A DNA stretch of 64,000 bases, from positions 2,604,001 through 2,668,000 of the forward strand of contig JBBCGI010000001.1 of assembly GCA_037200975.1 (NCBI GenBank). The letters run 5' to 3'. Of the stretch, positions 1 to 6,620 are shown piece by piece. Position 1 is the first letter of the stretch. Every line of letters begins with the position of its first letter. The DNA is from Pseudomonadota bacterium (lineage in GTDB: Bacteria; Pseudomonadota; Gammaproteobacteria; Steroidobacterales; Steroidobacteraceae). The position numbers were made by a program, and so were the translations under genes. A model generated the notes under the pieces. The model saw only the letters and a list, made by a program, of their open reading frames with translations. It was not told where the DNA came from and made no database searches.

Positions 1-243
1 CCTATTTTCGGGCGTGGCTTCTTTCAAGCCGGCTTTGGCCCTTCGATCGCGCGAATGGAGCGCGCGGAAAACGAGGCGTGAAGCGAAAAGCCCCCAATGC
101 ACTTCAGCGCATCAAATTCTGAAGACGTAGCTTTTCGTAGCCTCGTTTTCCGGAACCCGAAGGGCGCGCTCCCTTGAGCGCGGGCGAAGGGCCAAAGCCG
201 GCTTGAAAGAAGCCACGCCCGAAAATAGGCATGTCCCCTTTTA
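1..243. repeat. Long palindromic element, copy 1 (GGGGACATGCC type), left end cut by window
   Basis: Positions 1-45 are the perfect reverse complement of 185-229. The right arm continues into GGCATGTCCCCTTTTAG, so the left end of the element lies outside the window. The ~139-nt interior has smaller inverted repeats (CGGAAAACGAGGC with GCCTCGTTTTCCG; GCGAAAAGC with GCTTTTCGT). The interior is shared, in opposite orientation, with the element at 5665-5929, but the arm segments next to it differ. The right end supplies the TAA stop (241-243) of the bactofilin gene. No transposase is present. This could be a REP/BIME-like mobile palindrome or a bidirectional terminator. Confidence 0.9.
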
Positions 244-645
244 GGCGACGGTGGTCGTGCGTTTCTCTTCGAACTTGAGGATCGGCTTTCCGGAAGTCAC
301 GGTGACTTCCCCCTCGATACGCGCGCCGTTCGCGATCGCCAGGATCTTCGCCACGATCTCGCCGTGGATCACGGCGCTCGAGCTGATCTCGAGCTTGTCT
401 TCGACGACAATTTTTCCGGTGACCTTGCCCGCGAGCACGGCCTGCCTGGCCGTGATGTCGCCTTCCCAGTGCGCGCTTTTGCCCACGCTCAGCGTGCCAC
501 CAATGCGGCCATTGCCCTGCACGTGACCGGACACCATGAGCGGTCCGCGGGTCTCCACGTTGCCGACCACGGTGGTGCTTTCGGCGATGACGGTGGGCGA
601 CAGGCCGAGTCGGTCGGCGAGTCTGCGTTTGGGTTCATCGCTCAT
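241..645 (-). CDS. Bactofilin family polymer-forming cytoskeletal protein
   Basis: The 134-residue protein fits the bactofilin (DUF583) family: a short basic/polar N-terminal tail, a right-handed beta-helix core of regularly spaced hydrophobic and glycine residues (about residues 20-115) and a charged C-terminal tail. Bactofilins polymerise without nucleotide into membrane-associated filaments that position cell-wall or division proteins. The ATG at 645 is preferred over the GTG at 654 because a GGAG lies about 8 nt upstream of it. The gene is divergent from a SPOR-domain lipoprotein gene 63 bp away, which agrees with an envelope role. Its stop codon lies inside the palindromic element at 1-243. 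Family assignment is firm; the specific cellular role is inferred. Confidence 0.88.
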   Translation of the reverse strand: MSDEPKRRLADRLGLSPTVIAESTTVVGNVETRGPLMVSGHVQGNGRIGGTLSVGKSAHWEGDITARQAVLAGKVTGKIVVEDKLEISSSAVIHGEIVAKILAIANGARIEGEVTVTSGKPILKFEEKRTTTVA

Positions 646-708
646 GGCGGTCACTCCGGCAAGCTGCAGCGTTTACAATAAATCGGTCGTTGCCGCCGGA
701 TCATAACC

Positions 709-1398
709 ATGTCCACCCGAACTCTCGTGATGCTGTTCGCAGTCCCGCTGCTCGCGTTGAGCGCCTGCAGCCGCGAAAAGAGCGATTGGCGTTCGGCCCA
801 GGCCGCCGACACCACCGAGTCGTACCAGCAGTTCCTCGCGGCGCATCCGGACAGCACGCTGACCGTCACCGCGCGCGAGCGGCTCGGGCAACTCGCGGAA
901 GAAAAGGATTGGCGCAGCGCGGCGGGTACGGATTCGCTCGAGGCCTACCAGCAATTCCTCACGCAATACCCGGCCGGAAAGTGGGCGCACGAAGCCCAGG
1001 TGCGCATCGACAGCTTCGCTGGCAATGTCGCGCCCGCCGGCGCGGGAGCCGCCGCGGGCGCGGCCGCGGCGCCAGCGCCATCGGCGGCAGGCGAGGGTGC
1101 CTCGTTGCCGGCCACGGCGCCGCCGCCAGCCGACGGCGCGGGCAGCGGTTTCGGCGTTCAGCTCGGCGCATTTTCCTCGGCTGAGCGCGCCAACGAGGAA
1201 TGGAAAAAGCTTCAGAAAGAAGCCTCCGGTTCGCTCGACGGGCTGAGCCCCCGCGTGGTCGTCGGCGACGCCGGCGGCAAGACTATCTATCGGCTGCAGG
1301 CCGAAGTGCGCGACGAAGCGCAGGCCCGTGCGATCTGCGGCGGGCTCAAGCTCGCGAACAAACCCTGCGTGCCGGTGATTCCGCACCACGGGCCATGA
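709..1398 (+). CDS. SPOR-domain lipoprotein
   Basis: This 229-residue protein starts with a lipoprotein signal (hydrophobic stretch ending in the lipobox LSAC, Cys about residue 20). Two short related segments follow with the pattern W-R-S-A...Y-Q-Q-F-L (about 26-90), which look like a small tandem helical repeat as in Sel1/TPR-like spacers. Next comes an Ala/Pro-rich linker (about 105-145) and a C-terminal SPOR domain (about 147-225, beginning GFGVQLGAF). SPOR domains bind denuded glycan strands at the division septum. A periplasmic, outer-membrane-anchored position is expected. The divergent bactofilin neighbour suggests a shared role in cell-wall morphogenesis; that link is inference. Confidence 0.85.
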   Translation: MSTRTLVMLFAVPLLALSACSREKSDWRSAQAADTTESYQQFLAAHPDSTLTVTARERLGQLAEEKDWRSAAGTDSLEAYQQFLTQYPAGKWAHEAQVRIDSFAGNVAPAGAGAAAGAAAAPAPSAAGEGASLPATAPPPADGAGSGFGVQLGAFSSAERANEEWKKLQKEASGSLDGLSPRVVVGDAGGKTIYRLQAEVRDEAQARAICGGLKLANKPCVPVIPHHGP

Positions 1399-1543
1399 GG
1401 TCGCGCCGCTCGTTGACAGAACGACGGCAATAATCAGCGCGGCCGGCATACCGCGCGTCACATCGTGACGCTGCACGTCACCCGGCCCACGGCGGGCCGC
1501 CGCGCTGGTCTCCTAACTCACTGATTTGTATGAATGTCGCGTG

Positions 1544-1560
1544 CTGGCACGCGCATTGCT
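1544..1560 (+). promoter_or_regulatory. Sigma-54 (RpoN) promoter, consensus match
   Basis: The sequence CTGGCACGCGCATTGCT matches the -24/-12 consensus TGGCAC-N5-TTGCW, with the invariant GG (1546-1547) and GC (1558-1559) separated by exactly 10 nt. Transcription would begin near 1571. No recognisable protein gene begins immediately downstream; instead there are hairpins and a terminator. Sigma-54 promoters need an enhancer-binding activator, whose site was not identified. Confidence 0.8.
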
Positions 1561-1570
1561 TTGTCCTACA

Positions 1571-1864
1571 CCGTGATTGCCAGATCCACAGTAACGCTGA
1601 TTCTTCCCCACGCGCAGGGCGTCGCGAGCACGCGGCCGGCGCTGGCGGGAATGATGATCAAGCGGCGTCGCGCGGGCAGCGTGATGTTCGCTCCGGTCGA
1701 CGCGCGGCTCGCGCGCGCGCAGATCAGCGCGATCCAGGCGGTCAAGGTTTCGAGGTAATACCTCACAGAGGTAGGTCCTCAAAAAGGTCTGCGAACAACT
1801 CTTCCCCGGTGTTCGCTTCTTGGCGCCGCGCACGACTTCCCCCGTACGCGGCGCTTTTTCTTTT
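1571..1864 (+). ncRNA. Candidate sigma-54-dependent small RNA with C-rich loops
   Basis: The ~290-nt stretch between a consensus sigma-54 promoter and an intrinsic terminator has no convincing protein. It holds a series of hairpins: GAGGTA/TACCTC (1752-1764), GAGG/CCTC (1768-1780), GCGAACA/TGTTCGC (1791-1816) and the terminator stem. UUCCCC words occur three times (1601-1609, 1801-1807, 1836-1843); the last two fall in hairpin loops. C-rich loops are the seed regions of several bacterial sRNAs that bind Shine-Dalgarno sequences. A weak reading frame (about 1575-1758, or a 34-residue basic peptide starting near 1654) is present, so a small-peptide mRNA is the alternative. No family was recognised. 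Confidence 0.5.
1823..1864 (+). terminator. Intrinsic terminator of the candidate small RNA
   Basis: The stem GCGCCGCG (1823-1830) pairs with CGCGGCGC (1847-1854) around a C-rich loop and is followed at once by TTTTTCTTTT. This is a classical Rho-independent terminator. It lies 50 bp before the M16 peptidase start, so the upstream transcript is expected to stop before that gene. Confidence 0.8.
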
Positions 1865-1914
1865 CTGCAAGCCGAGCGAGTAGAGTTGCGCATCGCAAAA
1901 TTCGAGGTGTGCGC

Positions 1915-3318
1915 ATGTCGAAGTATTCACTCGGCTGGGCTTGGGCCAGCTGCGTTCTGCTTGGCCTGAACGTTTCCGCCGGCGCCGCCGGCAAACCCGC
2001 CAAGCCCGCCGCGACACGCGTGCCCGGCCTCGAGCAGGTGCAATCCATCACGCTCGCGAACGGCATGAAGGTCATCGTCTGGCCCGACCGCGACATCCCG
2101 AACATCGCGCTGTACAACTGGGTGCACGTCGGCAGCCGCAACGAAGTGCCCGGCATCACCGGCCTCGCGCATTTCTTCGAACACATGATGTTCAACGGCA
2201 CGAGCAAACGCCCGCCGGGCGAGTTCGATCGCCAGATGGAAGCGCAGGGTGGATCCAACAACGCCTCCACCAGCGACAACGTGACCATCTACCAGGACTG
2301 GATCCCGCGCACCGCGCTCGATCTGGTCTTCGACCTCGAGTCGGATCGTCTCGCGAATCTTTCCTTCGACCCGAAAGTGGTCGAGAGCGAACGCGGCGTG
2401 GTCTATTCCGAACGCCGGCTGCGCACCGAGGACAGCAACGAAGGTTTTCTCGCCGAACAGGTGCAGGCCACCGCGTTCGTCGCGCACCCGTACCAGATTC
2501 CGACCGTCGGCTGGCCCGCCGACATCCAGGGCTGGACGATCGAGGACCTGCAGACCTTCTTCAAGACCAACTACGCGCCTAACAACTGCACGCTGGTGCT
2601 GGTCGGCGACGTGAGCGCCGAGGAGGCTTTCGCACTCGCGAAGAAATATCTCGAACCGATACCCAGGCAGGCCCCGCCGCCCAAGGTGCGCACCACCGAG
2701 CCTGAGCAGCTCGGCGAGAAACGCGTGCTGGTGGAACGTAATGCGCAGACACCGCTGCTGTACATCGCGTACAAATCGCCCGCGGCCAATGACCCGGAGG
2801 GTCCCGCCATCAATCTGCTGATGTCGATCCTCGCCGGCGGCGATTCGTCGCGCCTGCACCGGCTGCTGGTCGAAGAAAAGAAAATTGCGATCGATGTCGG
2901 CGCGAGCTTCCAGGAAGGATTCGACCCCGGCCTGTCCTGGCTGCTGCTCACGTTGCCCGAAGGCGCGAATCCGGCCGAAGCCGAGAAGACGCTCGACGGC
3001 GCGCTCGACCTGGTCGTCGCTCAGGGCGTCACCGAGGCCGAGCTGACGCGCGCGAAGAACCAGTACGCGTCGTCGTTCTGGAAACAGCTCGCCACCATCG
3101 ACGGCAAGGCGGAGTTGTTAGGCAGCTTCGAGGTCTACGAAGGCGACTACCGGAAGTTGTTCGACTCGCCGGCCGTGTACGAGAAAGTGACGCGTGAAGA
3201 CGTGCAGAAGGCGGCGGCGCTGGTGTTCCAGAAAAACCATCGCACGGTCGGCTTGTTGCAGTCACCGCCGGAGGCGCCCGCTACCCCGGCTGCCGCAACC
3301 CGGGAGGCGAAGCCATGA
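1915..3318 (+). CDS. M16 family zinc metallopeptidase (catalytically competent)
   Basis: This 467-residue protein has an N-terminal signal peptide (about 1-26) and is probably periplasmic. The inverted zinc motif HxxEH is intact (H86-F-F-E-H90), followed by MMFNGT and, near residue 160, the VESERGVV segment that supplies the third ligand in pitrilysin-family enzymes. The second, non-catalytic M16 domain covers about 210-400. A GAGG ribosome binding site 7 nt upstream favours the ATG at 1915 over the GTG at 1909. Its stop overlaps the next M16 start (ATGA at 3315-3318), so the two are translationally coupled. Paired active/inactive M16 proteins usually form a heterodimeric processing peptidase; the substrate is unknown. 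Confidence 0.92.
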   Translation: MSKYSLGWAWASCVLLGLNVSAGAAGKPAKPAATRVPGLEQVQSITLANGMKVIVWPDRDIPNIALYNWVHVGSRNEVPGITGLAHFFEHMMFNGTSKRPPGEFDRQMEAQGGSNNASTSDNVTIYQDWIPRTALDLVFDLESDRLANLSFDPKVVESERGVVYSERRLRTEDSNEGFLAEQVQATAFVAHPYQIPTVGWPADIQGWTIEDLQTFFKTNYAPNNCTLVLVGDVSAEEAFALAKKYLEPIPRQAPPPKVRTTEPEQLGEKRVLVERNAQTPLLYIAYKSPAANDPEGPAINLLMSILAGGDSSRLHRLLVEEKKIAIDVGASFQEGFDPGLSWLLLTLPEGANPAEAEKTLDGALDLVVAQGVTEAELTRAKNQYASSFWKQLATIDGKAELLGSFEVYEGDYRKLFDSPAVYEKVTREDVQKAAALVFQKNHRTVGLLQSPPEAPATPAAATREAKP

Positions 3319-4748
3319 AGCGCCTCATGAAAACCCGCCTCACTACTGCCTTCGTTGCGCTGGTCCTGGGCTGCGTGTCCATCGGTGCGGCGGCTGCCGA
3401 GGTGGCCACACCCGGCGTCAAGGTGCCGGACCACACGCGCTTCGTATTGCCGAACGGCCTCACCGTCATCCTCGTGCCGAAGAAAGACGTGCCGTTGATC
3501 GCGTTCAGCGGCTTCGTCCGCGGCGGCGCGCTGGTCGACCCGGACGGCAAGCCGGGTGTCGCCTCGCTGGTGGCGGGGTTGCTCGATCGCGGCGCGGGCA
3601 AACGCAGCGCGTATGAATTCGCGGATGCCGTCGAAGGCGTCGGTGGCACTTTCAGCGCGGGTGCCACGGCCGAGGCGATCACGGTGTCCGGCCAGTTCCT
3701 GGCGCGCGACCGCGCGCTGCTCGTCGAGCTGCTGTCGGATGCCCTGATGCGGCCGCATTTCGCAGCGGACGAGTTTTCGAGCTACCGCGACCGCGAGATC
3801 GAATTCATCAAGTCGGCGAAGGATTCCGATCCGTCGCAGCTGGTCGGCATCTACGGCCGCGCGGCCTTGTTCGGCGCGCACCCGTACGGGCGTCCGCAGG
3901 GCGGCAGCGAGCGCTCGCTCGCCGCCATCACGCAGGGTGATGTGGTGAGTTATCACGCCACGAACTTTGGCGCGGATCGCACCACGCTGGTGTTCGCCGG
4001 CGATCTCGACGCGAAGTGGATGAAGCAGGCGTTGACCACGGCGTTCAGCGGCTGGGCGAAGGCGAAAGCCGCGCCGCCGCAGCTCAAGCCGGCGCCGCGC
4101 ATCACCGGCCGCCGCGTGTTGCTGATCGACTCGCCCGGCGCGGTGCAGACCTATTTCTGGCTCGGCAACGTCGGAGTAGACAGGCGTTACAGTGGCCGCC
4201 CGGCGCTCGATCTGGTGAACACGCTGTACGGCGGACGTTTCACCAGCATTCTCAACACCGAGCTGCGCATCAAGTCGGGCCTGTCGTACGGGGCGAATTC
4301 GTCATTCGTGCGCGGCAGCGTGCCGGGCGAATTCTCGATCCGCTCGTTCACGCAGACGGATACCACCGGCCAGGCGCTCGATCTCACGCTGCAGACGCTC
4401 GATACGCTCAAACACGACGCGCTCGCGCCCGAGATGCTCGAGTCCTCGCGCGCCTACGTGCTCGGCCAGTACCCGCTGCGGCTCGAAACCGCGGCGAACT
4501 GGGCCGCAACGCTGGCCGACCTCGAGTTCTACGGCCTCGGCAAGGACTACATCGAAGGGTACGGGCCGGCGTTGGCGAAGGTGGACCTGGCGGAGACTGC
4601 CGCGGTGACGGCGGACGCGTTCCCGCGGCCGGCGGATCTCGTGCTGGTGCTGATCGGCGATGCGGCGAAGATCCGCGCGGCGGCGGCGAAGTACGGCGCG
4701 GTCACGGAGATGAAGCTCTCGCAGCCCGATTTCGCGCCCGTGTCTTAA
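3315..4748 (+). CDS. M16 family peptidase-like protein lacking the zinc motif
   Basis: The 477-residue protein has a signal peptide (about 1-28) and the M16 fold (LPNGLTVILVPKKDVPLIAF at the start of domain 1). Where HxxEH should be, it reads VASLVAGLLDRG, so zinc ligands and catalytic Glu are missing. It is therefore expected to be the non-catalytic partner of the preceding active M16 protein, analogous to the alpha/beta subunits of mitochondrial processing peptidase. The 4-nt ATGA overlap with the upstream gene supports fixed co-production. Loss of the motif is read directly from sequence; partnership is inferred. Confidence 0.9.
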   Translation: MKRLMKTRLTTAFVALVLGCVSIGAAAAEVATPGVKVPDHTRFVLPNGLTVILVPKKDVPLIAFSGFVRGGALVDPDGKPGVASLVAGLLDRGAGKRSAYEFADAVEGVGGTFSAGATAEAITVSGQFLARDRALLVELLSDALMRPHFAADEFSSYRDREIEFIKSAKDSDPSQLVGIYGRAALFGAHPYGRPQGGSERSLAAITQGDVVSYHATNFGADRTTLVFAGDLDAKWMKQALTTAFSGWAKAKAAPPQLKPAPRITGRRVLLIDSPGAVQTYFWLGNVGVDRRYSGRPALDLVNTLYGGRFTSILNTELRIKSGLSYGANSSFVRGSVPGEFSIRSFTQTDTTGQALDLTLQTLDTLKHDALAPEMLESSRAYVLGQYPLRLETAANWAATLADLEFYGLGKDYIEGYGPALAKVDLAETAAVTADAFPRPADLVLVLIGDAAKIRAAAAKYGAVTEMKLSQPDFAPVS

Positions 4749-4759
4749 GGAAGCTGGCG

Positions 4760-5668
4760 ATGTCAGATCACGGCTCGTCCGCCAAGGCGATTCTCTACGC
4801 GTTCGTCGCGAACCTGGGGATTGCGCTCGCCAAACTGGCGGCGGCTATCTACACGCACTCTGGCAGCATGCTGGCGGAAGCCATCCACTCGTTCGCGGAT
4901 TGCGGCAACCAGGTGTTGTTGTTCATCGGGTTGAAGCAGGCGCAGAAGCCGCCAGATGCGAAGCACCCGCTGGGCTACGGCAAGGTCACGTACTTCTGGA
5001 GCTTCGTCGTCGCGTTGCTGCTGTTCTCGATGGGCGGGCTGTTCTCGATCAACGAGGGTTGGCACAAGCTGCATTCGACGGAACCGCTGCACAAGGTGTG
5101 GGTGGCATTGCTCGTGCTGGCCGTGTCGGTCGGCCTCGAGTTCGGCTCGTTGATGGGCTGCCTGCGCGAGATCCGGAAGCTGCGCAAGGAACGGTCGCTG
5201 GGGTACTGGCTCAAGAACACGCGCAACGCGGAACTGGTCGTCGTGCTGGGCGAGGACGTCGCGGCGCTGGTCGGGCTGGTGCTGGCATTCGTGTTCGTGA
5301 CGCTCGCGGCCGCGACGGGCAATCCCGTGTTCGATGCCATCGGCTCCATCGTGATCGGCGTGGTGCTGGTGTGCGTGTCAATCTTCGTCGCGGTGCGTAT
5401 CAAGTCGCTGATCGTCGGGCGCTCGGCGGAGGATGACCTGCAGGAAGCGATCCGCGCGGACATCGCCGCGGATCCCAACATCGCCGCGTTGCTGAACGCG
5501 ATCACGATGCAACTCGGGCCGGATGTGATGCTGGCGCTCAAGGTGCGCATGAAACCGGGAATCGCCATCGAGACGGCGGTTTCGCATATCAACGCGCTGG
5601 AACAGCGCATCAAAGGAAAATTCCCGGAAGTCGTGTGGTGTTTCGTAGAACCCGACGTCGCGGACTAA
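4760..5668 (+). CDS. Cation diffusion facilitator, ZnT9-like
   Basis: This 302-residue membrane protein has about six transmembrane segments followed by a cytoplasmic ferredoxin-like domain (about 215-302). The segment HSGSMLAEAIHSFADCGNQ (from H33) and the later GEDVAALVGL are the signatures of the CDF branch that includes SLC30A9/ZnT9. In this branch the usual first Asp of the DxxHxxxD site is Glu, and the TM5 His is replaced. Substrate is probably a divalent metal, but canonical zinc/proton exchange cannot be assumed. The start at 4760 follows an AAGGA about 9 nt upstream, 11 bp after the M16 stop, so it may be co-transcribed. The TAA stop is the outer end of a long palindrome. Confidence 0.85.
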   Translation: MSDHGSSAKAILYAFVANLGIALAKLAAAIYTHSGSMLAEAIHSFADCGNQVLLFIGLKQAQKPPDAKHPLGYGKVTYFWSFVVALLLFSMGGLFSINEGWHKLHSTEPLHKVWVALLVLAVSVGLEFGSLMGCLREIRKLRKERSLGYWLKNTRNAELVVVLGEDVAALVGLVLAFVFVTLAAATGNPVFDAIGSIVIGVVLVCVSIFVAVRIKSLIVGRSAEDDLQEAIRADIAADPNIAALLNAITMQLGPDVMLALKVRMKPGIAIETAVSHINALEQRIKGKFPEVVWCFVEPDVAD

Positions 5669-5929
5669 AAGGGGACATGCCTATTTTTCGGGCCTGCCCT
5701 TTTTTCCGCGCAGGTTTTGACCCTTCGCTCGCACTCAAGGGAGCGCGCCCTTCGGGTTTCGGAAAACGAGGCTACGAAAAGCTACATTTTCAGAAATGGC
5801 TGCGCTGACGGGTATCAGGGGCTTTTCGCTTCACGCCTCGTTTTCCGCGCGCTCCATTCGCGCGAGCGAAGGGTCAAAACCTGCGCGGAAAAAAGGGCAG
5901 GCCCGAAAAATAGGCATGTCCCCTTTTAG
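5665..5929. repeat. Long palindromic element, copy 2, between convergent genes
   Basis: The outer 68 nt (5665-5732) are the perfect reverse complement of 5862-5929, starting CTAAAAGGGGACATGCC. The ~129-nt interior matches the interior of the element at 1-243 in inverted orientation. The TAA stop of the CDF gene (5666-5668) and the TAA stop of the DUF924 gene (5926-5928, minus strand) sit at exactly mirror positions in the stem. No coding capacity is evident; short frames inside it are by-products of the palindrome. Confidence 0.92.
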
Positions 5930-6552
5930 CCCCACGCCGCGCCGGACGCGAGCCACTCGAGCTCCTCTTGTGTGCTCTCGCGGCCCAGAGGCGCGTTCCT
6001 CATGGGGAAGCGGCCGAACTTCTCGATGACGTCGCGGTGCTTGCGCGCATAGCCGCGCAGGGATTCGGCGAACTCGCGCAGCTCTGGCGGCGCTTCGGCT
6101 GCCAAGCGATCGAAAGCCACGATCGATGCGTTCTGCACGTCGAGCGACTCCGCGTGTTCCAGCGGTAGATAGAAGAACAGGCGCTCGACCGGATCGAGCG
6201 CGGCGTCGGCGGCGAGCTGCAGCCCTTCCAAGGCCAGCGCCAGCGCCTCGCGATCGAATGCATACGCCGCGGCGGTACCGCGATACGCATTCCTCGGCAC
6301 CTGGTCGAACAGGATGATCAGCGCCAGCCGCCGCTTGGGGCTCGCAGCCCAGGCGGCGAACTCCCCGCGCGCCGCGCGCTCGAGCATCGGCTCGAGCGTC
6401 GAGCGGATCAATACATCGCGCGCTGCCTGAGCGGCTTCGCCGTCGCCGCCAAACCAGAAGCGGTTGCGTTCCTCGAGACGTGCGGTATCGAAAGGCGGCG
6501 CGCCAAACCAGAATTCGAGTACCTCGCGCGCGCTGTGCATGCAGCGCGGCAT
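5926..6552 (-). CDS. DUF924 family protein
   Basis: The 208-residue, all-helical soluble protein matches DUF924: an N-terminal VLEFWFG motif, a NRFWFGGD segment, the LALIILFDQVPRNAYRGT block (about 95-115) and an FFYLPLEHAE segment. The family has a TPR-like fold and no established biochemical activity. The start is uncertain: ATG codons at 6552 and 6540 (MHSAREV) are both plausible and neither has a strong ribosome binding site. It is divergent from the large membrane protein gene and convergent with the CDF gene. Confidence 0.85.
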   Translation of the reverse strand: MPRCMHSAREVLEFWFGAPPFDTARLEERNRFWFGGDGEAAQAARDVLIRSTLEPMLERAARGEFAAWAASPKRRLALIILFDQVPRNAYRGTAAAYAFDREALALALEGLQLAADAALDPVERLFFYLPLEHAESLDVQNASIVAFDRLAAEAPPELREFAESLRGYARKHRDVIEKFGRFPMRNAPLGRESTQEELEWLASGAAWG

Positions 6553-6620
6553 GTTAGACCAATTGCGGCGCCGCGCGCGTTGGTACACTCGCGCCTGTTA
6601 CGGGGTAGAGGGTGCCAGTC

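Noticed and set aside
1513-1893. Minus-strand frames overlapping the candidate sigma-54 RNA
   Set aside because: Their predicted proteins are Arg-rich, lack ribosome binding sites and resemble no family; they look like chance frames in GC-rich DNA.
4016-4759. Upstream open extension of the CDF transporter frame
   Set aside because: It overlaps the M16 gene in another frame with Arg/Ala-rich content; the ATG at 4760 has a proper ribosome binding site and starts the family similarity.
5717-6029. Small frames inside and beside the long palindrome
   Set aside because: They arise from the palindrome itself and have no independent ribosome binding site or similarity.
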